From assembly GCA_018398765.1 (NCBI GenBank), contig JAHBMJ010000864.1, positions 12,137-39,602 on the forward strand: DNA of 27,466 bases, written 5' to 3'. Under the pieces are notes generated by a model, which was given only the letters and a program-made list of their open reading frames with translations, did not search any database and was not told where the DNA came from. The position numbers and the translations under genes are program-made. Positions 19,301 to 27,466 of the stretch are shown piece after piece (within the stretch, counting starts at the first letter, position 1; each line of letters begins with the position of its first letter). The DNA comes from Chromera velia. Lineage: Eukaryota > Sar > Chromeraceae.

Positions 19301-21696
19301 GTCGGGGTAGTCAGGCAGGCTTTCAGTAAACCAGTCACTCAAGGCGAGTTTGCAGGTCATTTACTGAATGAATAAAATAGTTTCCCTGGCTGTCTCTCTC
19401 CTTCCTTCTGCTTGCAGGAGTCGTATAGCGAGGCTGTGGACCTCTGGGCAGTCGGCTGCGTGTTCGCTGAGTTGATGAACATGATGAAGACGAACCTGCC
19501 GTTTCCAGAAGACAGAACCGCGTTGTTCCCCGGGGGATCGTGCTTCCCTTTGTCACCTGACAAGAACGATTACAGGTAGGCGTGTGTTATCTCCATTTCT
19601 TTGCCTTTTTCTTTCTGCTTTTGCTTCGGTTTTTTTCTCCGATCTCCTTTATTGCCTGGAGCAAAAAGAGGTCCCGTGTGACAGAACTTTTCCTGAAATT
19701 CACGAGGGGCCCTTTGCACTGTCAATTTTTGTCTCCTCCGTGCTCGTTCTCTTTTTCTGTTTCTGCCCTCTGCTCTCTCTGCGCGTTGGCAAACGCACCC
19801 ACGCAAAGCCCCTCTCTTTCATATCTTCCTGCACTGCTACCTGCCGGCCATTCGCACACCACACGAACAACCACACCTCAATCCCTCCCTCCCTCCCTCC
19901 CTGCAGGCACGGCGTCTCCTCGTCCTCCTCCAGGTCAAAGATCCAGGACCAGCTCTCTCTGATCTTCAACGTCATCGGTACTCCCTCAAAGGAAGACCTG
20001 CAGGGATTGCAGAAGACGGATGCGCAATCGTCAGTCGATCTGTCCGTTGTTTGTTTGTCTCCCTTCATTATTCCTTCCCTCAGCCTGCCCCTGTTTGGAA
20101 TGAATGGATGGATGACCACTCCACCTATCTGACGTTCCGTTCCCTCCCTGCAGTGGCGACTTTGCCTGCCACAAATGGTAGAGGGTGTGAAAAGAGGCGT
20201 CGTAATTTGCTGCAAATACTTTGTTGGGCTGTCCGTCTGGTTGCTTGTTTGTTTGTGCAGGTATGTGAAGGGATTCGGTCACAAGCAGAGGCAGGACCTT
20301 CGGGCGAAGTTTCCGGGATCCTCGGGTTCGTCTCGTTGGGGCGTGTGTTGGGGAATCTATCTGCATGTCTGCCTGTTGTCTGTCCGTACTCCCATCTGTT
20401 TGTCTTCCTGTCGGAGAAAGAAAAAGAGGGAACGGTATAGTCAGTCTGGGTGCGAAGCTGTTGAGGAACGCCTGTGGTGTTCATGAAGTCTGGCAAGCAA
20501 CGAAAAAAGACACACCAGAATTACCCTTTGAGAACCAACGAGTGAGCACGCAGGGTGTTGCACGTGTTGCAGTTCTATCCAGTCTGTCTGTTGGACTCTC
20601 TCCAAATTATCTCTCAACATCCTCCCTCCCTCCCCCCCTCCCTCCCTGCAGAGGCTGCCCTGGACCTTCTCGCGCGTTTCCTAATCTTCAACCCTCAGAA
20701 GAGAATCACGGCAGAGGACGCACTCGAACATCCGTTCTTCGATGGGGCAAGGGACAAGAAGCTTGAGGTGAGTTTGCTCTCTCTGCCTTTTCATTTTCTC
20801 ATAGAAGGACAGTGCGTTTCCCTTCTGTAGACCCTTCACAGAACAAGAAGAAAACCTTTTGACTCTTGCTTCGTTATGGCATGCAGGTGGACGCTGAGGG
20901 TCCCTGCGTCCTTCCATTCGACGACGACGCAGCTCTGACTGAGGAAGAACTCCGGTAGGCAGGCCTCCTCTTCTCTTTCTTTCTCGGGGAATGATCGAAG
21001 GGATGGGCCGTTGATGGACTCTTCCTTCCTTTTGGTTCCTGCACGTGCGACCCTGTTTGTCGTCTTTTCCTTCCGTGCTTTGATGACTTGCTTGCCTGCT
21101 CTACCCTTTCCCTTTCTAGTTCGAATTGTGTTGTTTTCGTTCGCTGCGTTCCAAATTTGGAGGCAGCAGCTCTGTTTTGCCACTTTTCTCAGTTTTTTGG
21201 CGAAGGAGTCGCTGACCTATCCAATGACTCCGTTGTCCCTTTCCTTTTTTTGCACTTAGTTCTACAACCTTACATTTCCTTTTTCGTTCTTTAACCCTTC
21301 TTTTCTAGTCTAGCTGTCTTCTTTTTTTGGCTGAACCTGTTTTCTCCCTCCCTCTCATGGCCCTTCTTCCTCAAATGTACAGAACTAAACGTATGTACGT
21401 GCAGCACTGCCCTTCTTCGAGAGGTCGGCCGGTTCCACCCCGAGGTCCTCCAAGCCATCCCTTCTGCTGCAGGGCAGCCTCCGTCTGCAGCAGCAGTTTC
21501 GGCACCGCAGCAACAGCACGGGGGGCTCTTGGCACCCCCCACGTCTATGCACCCGCACTATCACCACCACGCGCACCCCCACCACCACCACCCACCCCCC
21601 CAGCCCATCCACGCCCCAGTTCCCCCTCCTGTCAGCAGAAAGGGGCCCCTGCCCCCTCCCGCACGGGTGTCTTCCTCGTGTCGGCGCGTCCTCTGA
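16330..21696 (+). CDS. MAP kinase, apicomplexan MAPK2 (Pfmap-2) type, 574 aa, 15 exons
   Basis: Exons: 16330-16341, 16443-16515, 16846-16909, 17285-17411, 17616-17668, 17896-17998, 18224-18270, 18513-18593, 18830-19172, 19418-19575, 19907-20029, 20261-20325, 20652-20767, 20887-20954, 21405-21696. All introns are GT...AG, all phases agree, and the sum is 1725 nt with TGA at 21694. Kinase landmarks: glycine loop GTGSYGSV (24-31), VAVKK with Lys46, helix-C Glu64, HRD 141-143 with KPAN, DFG 161-163, VVTRWYRAPE ending 296, and DLWAVGC (309-315). Serine/threonine protein kinase activity is expected because all catalytic residues are present. Several stretches (VDCKRILREI, LEIADSDFKKLFK, FPGGSCFPLSPD, LPFDDD) match what I remember of Plasmodium MAP2, which also carries a T-x-H in place of T-x-Y. 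Here the motif is T284-A-H286. The activation segment holds a long insertion. The tail (about 495-574) is His/Pro-rich. Confidence 0.93.
18535..19118 (+). other. Coding insertion in the kinase activation segment
   Basis: This spans the end of exon 8, intron 8 and most of exon 9. DFG (161-163) and APE (294-296) are separated by about 130 residues, where a MAP kinase usually has about 25-35. The added residues are rich in Ser, Pro, Gln, Ala and Gly and end in eleven consecutive prolines (267-277), followed by KIKR and the T-A-H site. The codons for the polyproline are mixed CCC, CCT and CCA, not a pure repeat. It is likely a flexible loop that could carry phosphorylation or partner-binding sites. 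Confidence 0.85.
19155..19263 (+). repeat. Duplicated exon 9 end plus splice donor, 80 bp apart
   Basis: A 29-bp segment at 19155-19183, covering the last 18 bases of exon 9 and the first 11 of intron 9, recurs at 19235-19263 with a single difference (CTTG versus CTTC). The second copy lies inside the intron and keeps the GTCAGT donor. Just upstream of it a TTCCAG at 19221-19226 forms an acceptor-like site, so 19227-19252 is bounded by AG and GT and looks like a 26-nt cryptic exon. Confidence 0.9.
20154..20177 (+). other. Candidate 24-nt in-frame micro-exon in the MAP kinase gene
   Basis: Within the interval between exons at 19907-20029 and 20261-20325, a pyrimidine tract ending CCCTCCCTGCAG is followed by 24 bases and then GTAGAG. 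Including it keeps phase on both sides and would insert eight residues (GDFACHKW) before YVKGFG. The kinase aligns with remembered Plasmodium MAP2 without this insert, so it may be alternative, chromerid-specific or unused. Confidence 0.45.
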
Positions 21697-23582
21697 GGTA
21701 GAGCACCCAGCCGACAGATAGACACCCCAATTTGCCGACTGTGCTGCAAGTAGACAGAGAAAGTGAAAGTGAAAGAGAGAGAGAGAGAGAGAGAGAGACT
21801 GAGTGATTGAGGGAGGATGGACACCGCTGGAGAAGGGAAGTCCAAACGGCAAGAGAGAGAAAGGATCCAACTGGCTGCTCGAATGATTGAAAAAACTGGA
21901 AAGGGAAGAGTGAGAAAGAAAGAGACTTTGTTGCGATGAGGCTGATGAGACAAAAGAAGAAGAGAAGCAGAAGCAGTCGACGTTGGTCTTTCGACAGTAC
22001 AAGCACGTGTACGTCGAAATCGCGACAAAATGCCGGTGCTTATTTTCTTTTCTTCTTTTCTTTTACTTTCTTTCCATTCTATTGGGGTCTGTGTGTTAAA
22101 CCCAACTGTACCGCCACCTGTCAACAGGAGGAAGGGAGAGGAAAGAGAGACAAATCTATACTGCATGCGTGTCAGTGAATGCATGGCTGCAGGGGGAACA
22201 AGGTTTAAAAAACTAATAGACACGGGAAAAGAAAATTAAGTGAAGAAGTGGATGAGGGAGGATGCGCACCTCCCTTCCGTCCGGAATTTTTGGGAATATA
22301 TCTGCATCTGTTTCAACAATCGACTGCGCCTGTGCAGCGTAAGAGACTACGAAGGGACACGAATGGAAAATGAACGGAAAACGTCAAAGCAGGGGAGGGC
22401 CTTTTGAGAAAGAGGGGAAAAGAAAAGCATCGTGTGGGTGCGTTCAGGAGAGAGAAGGAAGGAACAGATGCTTGATCTTGTCCTTTCATGCAGTGCGAAG
22501 AGAGAAAGGAAGTCGGCAAGAGAAGGAACCAAGGGCACGACTGTGAAAGAAAGAAAGGAAAAGAAAAGGAACGGAGCGAGCGTGCAGGTATGCATGCGTG
22601 TGTACCTTTAAAACTCATTTTTTGGCAACCCATTTTCTTCCTGCTTCCCGTCTTCCGTGCCGTCTCTTTCTTTTCGTGTGTACATGCATGGTGGCTTTCG
22701 CTTTTTTGATCTTTGTCTTCCTGTCTGTCTGTCTGCCTTTCATTCTGTCTGTCCAGGTTCGTCTCGTCAAGTCGTCTGGTCTGTCTGTCAGAATGTGTGT
22801 GTCATTCATTCATTTATTGCGTTTGGTTGCGGTCTTGTTCAGACCGGAGAGAAAACACAACAGCCAGACAGGACGAACGTAGTATTGAGCGGACAACCAA
22901 CCAGGTGCAAAAAGTGACTCTTGCATATTTGAATGCTTCCTTCGCCCAAGCAGTGAAGACAGAGGGGGCGACATGTTCCTTCGGAAATTTGGGGCGGAAA
23001 AAGCAGCTCTCTCTATACTTGCTTCCTTCGTTTGTTTGATTCTCTCCGTCCTTCTTTCCTTCGTGCTTTGTATCCTATCGGTAGCGATGGCGAGCAAACG
23101 AAGGATGGACAGAAAACGGAAATCAAACGCATCAGCGAAGACAAAAAAAACAAAACGACACGGCAAAGGTTACTTGGTCTACCCCCCCATTCCTTTCTTC
23201 TGTCTTCCTTCCCACCTTCCTGACTCCCTTCCCGACCTTTTGGTTTGTTTGTTCGTTTGTATCATCTATCTGTGTTCCAGTCAGGCTTCATTCAATCAAC
23301 TTGCTTCATTCACTGCTCGAAAGGATTCATTATCTCTCCCTCTCTGTTGAGTGCTGAAAAAGGAAGAACAGTACTCTAGCGTCGTCCCGCCTTCCTTCGC
23401 TCCTGCCTCGTGCTTTGTCGTTTTTGACTCCCCCCCTTGCGCAAGGGAGGGACCCTTTCCTTCCTTTCCCTGCCCCTTTTTCTCTTCTCTCCCGGCATGC
23501 CCTACTTCTCTCTCACATTTTTTCCCCCTTTCAGTCTTGGGGGGTGTTGCAGCTCAGTCTGCTCTCGTGCTCCCATGTGTCC
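21697..23582. other. 3' flank of the MAP kinase gene and unassigned DNA
   Basis: No supportable gene. A (GA)n tract lies at 21775-21798, 80 bases past the kinase stop codon. The + strand is purine-rich to about 22570, then T/C-rich with CTGTCTGT words to about 23560. An ATG at 23087 opens a Lys/Arg-rich stretch of about 27 codons before a possible donor, too little to call. An apparent minus-strand frame of about 220 codons over 22223-21561 is antisense to the kinase tail and low complexity. Confidence 0.4.
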
Positions 23583-23813
23583 GTGAGGAAGGAAAGAAAA
23601 CATTGAGGAAGGAAAGAAAACAGTGAGGAAGGAAAGAAAACAGTGAGGAAGGAAAGAAAACAGTGAGGAAGAAAAGAAAACATTGAGGAAGGAAAGAAAA
23701 CAGTGAGGAAGGAAAGAAAACAGTGAGGAAGGAAAGAAAACAGTGAGGAAGGAAAGAAAACAGTGAGGAAGGAAAGAAAACATTGAGGAAGGAAAGAAAA
23801 CAGTGAGGAAGGA
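23583..23813. repeat. 20-bp minisatellite, 11 full units plus a partial
   Basis: Units of the form GTGAGGAAGGAAAGAAAACA repeat head to tail from 23583, with a partial unit at 23803-23813. Units starting 23603, 23683 and 23783 begin with T instead of G, and the unit at 23663 has one further G-to-A change. All G/A on the + strand apart from the T and C at the junction, so it is a strong polypurine tract. The 20-bp period is not a multiple of three, so the frames open across it are not evidence of coding. Confidence 0.95.
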
Positions 23814-24206
23814 GGATGCGGGAGCGAAGAGAGAAGCGTACAAATATACCGCCCACCGGTGAGACAGACGGACAGACTCAGGCAGGCAGGACTGGGTGGA
23901 AGGGAGAAAAGGAAACGGCCGGCAGAGGAGGAGAGGAGGATTGCGGACCCATGACCGACGCACTTGTGTACTCTATAGAGTCAGACAGACAGACACATTT
24001 TGATTTGAATACTGCTGCCTTGCTGCATGCCCATCCTCGCCGACTCCGTCTCCCTCCCTCCCTCCCTCCCTCCCCACTTGTCACCGTTCAACTGACCGCC
24101 CACTTTGAGTCCTCCTGCAGTCACCCCTCTCCTTTCTCTCTCTCTGGATCCGACAACGACACACCCACTCACCGCAGAAAGGCAGGAGACAGGTAAACAA
24201 GGAAGA
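23814..24206. other. Unassigned; possible short exons
   Basis: An ATG at 23816 followed by a donor-like CCACCG|GTGAGA at 23859, and an acceptor-like CTCCTGCAG at 24112-24120 followed by a donor at 24193, could delimit exons 23816-23858 and 24121-24192. Their peptides have no motif. A tract of CCCT repeats at about 24050-24075 and (AGAC)n at about 23980-23995 are simple repeats. Confidence 0.2.
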
Positions 24207-24314
24207 ATGGAGGAAATGGATGAATGGGTAGATGCATTTTCTGCCACGCAGTGTGTCCTGTGCGACAAAGACAAGCCAATCCTTCCTTGGAAGGAAATCG
24301 TGACGTGCCCCGAG
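24207..24314 (+). CDS. Possible 5' exon with Cys motif (uncertain)
   Basis: From ATG 24207 a frame MEEMDEWVDAFSATQCVLC... runs 36 codons to TGC CCC GAG followed by a GTGGGC donor. The peptide is acidic at the start and carries C-x2-C then a later Cys in a CPE context, resembling half of a small zinc-binding module. An acceptor at 24481-24490 (TCCTCTCCAG) could supply the next exon in phase, reaching a TAG at about 24698, but that part is Arg/Gly-rich and unremarkable. I do not recognise a family. From 24700 to 25460 no supportable gene is seen. Confidence 0.22.
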
Positions 24315-25463
24315 GTGGGCCGGCCGACTTGAGAGAGAGAATCTGTTCTCGGTCCTTTTTTCGTCTACGTCGTCTCATGGCCAAAAGGTCTTTCTTTTTC
24401 TGTTTTTTCTTCTGTTCTTTGGATCTCTCTCGCACACACTCGATGTGTTGTTTTTTTTTTCAATTCCGTCCTCATGTGTTTCCTCTCCAGAGAAAAAGAC
24501 AAGACTTTTGTTTCATCACTATACTGCTCGACAGAAAGACAGAAGGAACAGAAACTTGGAAGGGGGGAATATGGGGCGAGGGGAGACGCCGAAGATCTCC
24601 TGCGTGGAGGATCGGAGTGAGGCCGGAGGGAGCAAGGGGGCGGGCAAAGTCTCGATCAGAAGAAGGAAGGAAAGAGGAAAGGAATCCGGTAGGTAGGTAG
24701 CTCGGCTTTCTTCATGTTGTAGGTGTATGAATGCATGAATCCTTCTTCCTTCTTTTTCCCTCGCTGTCCTTACATTCTCCTTTCTCAAGCTGCTCTCCCT
24801 TCTTTTCTGTGAACCCCCCCCTCTAAGCCCCGAAGTAAAAAAGACGAAAATGTGGAATGACGAGAGAAAAGGAGTGGCGCACCTAGTGACCTACCGACGG
24901 CAGACACAAAACAGCGGGTAGACCCTGGAACTGAACGGAATGGAACAAAACAAAGGAATGCCGTCTCTCTGGAGTCGCTGTGCAGTTGGTTGTCCATCCA
25001 TCCCATGGATCCCTCACCTCACCTCGGAATCCCGCCTTATGGGCGTTAGGCCAGTCGCTTAATGTTGCCGAATGTTTCGCCGACAAAACAAAACAGCTGC
25101 GTGGCAGAAGGCTAACATCATCCGAGTGAGGCCGGTGCAGTTCTTGAAGGCCTCTAGAGAGCTTGAAGAAGAAGAAGAAAAGGGAATGAGGGGGACGCTG
25201 GAGGGGTCCTGGCTTATTTGGCTTGTTTCTTCCTCCCGCTCTTGTTCTCTTTTAGACTTTCACACCCCTTTCCAAAGAACCCCCCCCTAATTTTTCTTTC
25301 GCTTCTTTTCGAATCCTTTCATTCACTTCTGCTGCATCATGCCAGTGCATCATGTCTAAGATCATCCCCTGAAGATTCGAGAAGGACCTCGGCGGATGAG
25401 TGCCTTAGACTGGGCAGTGCAGGCAGGGATCTTCGGGGATCTTGGCTGAAGCGGGAAGAAGAG

Positions 25464-26346
25464 ATGAAGTCATCTGAAGGTTACAGGGGGAAAAAAGAAA
25501 ACCTGGGCAGAAAGGGGTGTTCTTGCTTTGGCAGGTAGACCTAGACTGATTCATTGAGGGGTGAGCGGGTTAGAAAGGATTCTTTCTTGTACTTGCAAAG
25601 TAAGGAAAGGAGCGAAAAAATGGCGAAAGGGGTCCATTCCATCAAGATGTATCGCTTTTCTTTTTTTCTTTCATATTCGTTTACCAGCACAACTTGTCTT
25701 TCTCTTTGTCGCGTTGCTTCCCTCGCTGTGGAAGCACAAAGGTGTCCTCATTCTTTTCTGTCTCTCTTTTTGCTTGTTTATGTATCGTTTCTCTCAAAAT
25801 TTCTGTAGGAGAAACAGGAAGCTGAATCAATGTGTCTGGCGGAAAGACAAGAACTCGGGCAGACTGATAGGGGTAGGTTAGAAAGATGTTGGTCTGTCTG
25901 TTTGGAGTGCCTTTCTGTCTAACGACAGTCTCGTCTCACCAGGGAAGCGGGCTCATTCCACGTAAGCAGAGCGTGGGACATACACGATACGATAGCGAGG
26001 TAAGAGCACGCACGCATGGTCCCGATGCGATCCGATTTATTCTTTCGAACGTCATTAGACTCCGTTCTCTTCTGTATGCAAATGAATGATCTCTATGCGT
26101 GCATGCATGGATGCACGATCGCGATGCTGCACTTGTCGAGAGAAATGGGAGGGGCCCGCATGTCGTATGTCTCTGTCTGCTTGGGTGATTGGGGAGGCAG
26201 GAAGGAAGAAAGGGCCGGTAAGGAGGTACACCCAGAGACCCCAAATATGAATGAATCTAGGAATGAATGAGGAAGTGAGTGTTTTACTGCAGGCCATGTC
26301 TCGATCGGGGCATCGGTTCATCAGCTGTGCGTGCATTGTCGAGTGA
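25464..26346 (+). CDS. Hypothetical small basic protein, 81 aa, four exons (uncertain)
   Basis: Segments 25464-25534, 25809-25872, 25943-25999 and 26293-26346 are bounded by GT donors (GTAGAC, GTAGGT, GTAAGA) and AG acceptors (CTGTAG, CACCAG, TACTGCAG). Joined, they keep one frame from ATG 25464 to TGA 26344-26346, 246 nt. The product is basic with several Cys (KGCSCFG near residue 20; SCACIVE at the end) and no known domain. The frame stays open upstream of the ATG, so the true start could be earlier. An alternative phase for the second and third segments ends at a TAA soon after, so the model is not unique. Confidence 0.28.
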
Positions 26347-26476
26347 ATGCATTTCAATGCACGAATGGATCTTGTGTGCGTGCATGCCCGCGTGTCTGCG
26401 CAAGTTTATGCATGCGAATGTGTTGCTGAGTGCATTTCTCACAGGTTGACTTTTTATTGATTCATTGATTGATTGA

Positions 26477-27074
26477 AACAGTGAGTGTGGATGCATGTAG
26501 ATCGAATGAAATGCATAAGAACACTATCTAGATCCGTGACTGTAACTAGGACTGTAATGGTTATAATCCGTATTCCTCCGGTAGTTAATCAAGAATCTAA
26601 TCAAAAATTTGATATGATCGTTTCGATATTAAATTAATTCAGTGTTCATTAATTTTTTTTTTTTTCTGAAGTTAATTTAAACATGCATAGTTATTAAATT
26701 ATTCTAAACAGCCTAGTCTCAAGTAGGTTGTTTCGGTAACTTGAATACTAACTTCGGTTTACTTCGATTAGATTAAATTCTAGATTACACTTAGAATATC
26801 TGTATTAATTGTATACATTGTATGCATGTTACGGTTGTTTGCTAGTACGCGTGCAACTTGTGTTAGTTTTGAATTGAGCTAGTAAACTTAAGTTTATCAA
26901 TTAACTAATTTCTACATTGGAACTATACTGTGTCACAATGAGAATTTCTAGAATCCTTTGTGTCACAATTAATGATTTGTGATACAATAATTGTGATACT
27001 AAGAGCTTTTGACGGATTCAATTAAATTACAATTATGTGTAAAAAAAATAGTTGTAGATCGCGTGTTTACTGTG
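26477..27074. other. Second AT-rich island
   Basis: About 600 bp of strongly AT-rich DNA with no frame worth calling. It contains TGTGTCACAAT twice (near 26929 and 26959) and an inverted pair TCACAAT (26963-26969) / ATTGTGA (26990-26996). It is bordered on both sides by TTATTGATTGATTGA-like repeats (26451-26476 and 27081-27101). No transposase or clear terminal inverted repeats were found. Confidence 0.55.
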
Positions 27075-27102
27075 TTTTTTTTTATTGATTGATTGATTGA
27101 TA

Positions 27103-27466
27103 TGTTCCGCCCTAGGGCCTTCCCGCTATGTCTATCTGTCGCCAGAGCTAGCAGGGCGGGGCGTTCCCCAGCCTAAGCTGAGGTATCAGACCCCGCCCTC
27201 GGGGCCCGCCAGAGTCTGTTGCCCTGGCCGCTGCTGCATGATTGTTCGTTGTTCGAGCCACGGCTCTGGATCCGCGTTGGCTTTCCGGCCTGAAAATCGA
27301 TCTGAAACGGCATGTGATTTGGGCTTCCTCGCTCTTTTTGTTTGCTTTATCAATCTTCTTCTGCGGCTCCCTCCTTCCCCACCCTAACGCTCCTTCGGTC
27401 GTCTCTAAGTTATCAATTGTCTCCTCATATTCTTTTGTTAGTCTCTCGATCGCCCGCTGCCTTCCG
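27103..27466. other. GC-richer unassigned tail with hairpin
   Basis: Composition shifts abruptly from the AT-rich island to GC-rich. AGGGCGGGG (27153-27161) can pair with CCCCGCCCT (27191-27199) around a 29-base loop. A 96-codon + frame (27097-27387) has no motif and starts inside the TGAT-repeat border, so it is not called. No tRNA-like cloverleaf could be drawn. Confidence 0.35.

Noticed and set aside
23502..23963. 153-codon minus-strand frame with a regular Phe/Ser/Leu pattern
   Set aside because: It simply translates the 20-bp minisatellite; three units equal 60 nt, which gives an apparent 20-residue repeat in any open frame.
5487..26107. TGCATGCA octamers at 5487, 6850, 18617 and 26100, which match a known apicomplexan AP2-binding motif
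   Set aside because: Four copies in 27 kb within GCATGC-rich low-complexity DNA, none at a convincing promoter position; no link to this AP2 protein can be argued.
27103..27260. tRNA-derived SINE with a B-box-like GTTCGAGCC
   Set aside because: No A box at suitable spacing and no cloverleaf; the word alone is not evidence.

Overview
The window looks like nuclear DNA of an alveolate alga, most likely a chromerid close to Chromera velia. The reasons are: spliceosomal introns with GTGAGT/GTAGGT-type donors and pyrimidine tracts ending in CTGCAG; long low-complexity intergenic and intronic DNA with CT/GA/CA microsatellites; an AP2-domain regulator of the type expanded in apicomplexans and chromerids; a MAP kinase whose sequence matches the apicomplexan MAPK2 (Pfmap-2) subfamily; and a starch-binding-like domain fused to a C-x-H...C-x-x-C repeat array. 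The organism call is an inference. No rRNA, tRNA, CRISPR array, operon or recognisable transposase was seen.

Layout. 1-2438: no confident gene, only weak ORFs and a TATA-like palindrome. 2439-4637 (+): intronless gene for a 732-residue protein with an N-terminal CBM20-like domain, a long disordered middle and eight zinc-binding-type repeats. 4638-6050: non-coding with a CT microsatellite. 6050-6870: AT-rich island holding a 43-bp tandem repeat with 10-bp internal phasing and adjacent perfect inverted repeats. 6870-11054: low-complexity DNA, mostly purine/A-rich on the + strand, with one possible minus-strand exon. 11055-15420 (-): four-exon gene for a 1249-residue AP2-domain protein. 15421-16329: divergent intergenic region. 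16330-21696 (+): fifteen-exon MAP kinase gene (574 residues, or 582 with an in-frame micro-exon). 21697-24200: non-coding, with a 20-bp minisatellite. 24207-26346 (+): scattered exon-like segments, including a phase-consistent four-exon set that would encode 81 residues. 26477-27080: second AT-rich island, flanked by TGAT repeats. 27100-27466: GC-richer unassigned DNA.

The two multi-exon models were built by hand from splice sites and reading phase. In both, every junction keeps phase and the concatenated reading frame runs from ATG to stop, which supports them well. The AP2 regulator and the MAP kinase are head-to-head and may share a promoter region. No pathway link among the three main genes can be shown from sequence. 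The most unusual items are the MAP kinase activation segment (T-A-H in place of T-x-Y, preceded by an insertion of roughly 100 residues with eleven prolines in a row), a duplicated exon-intron junction inside that gene, the CBM20/cysteine-histidine-repeat fusion, and the helically phased AATTT array in the AT-rich island.
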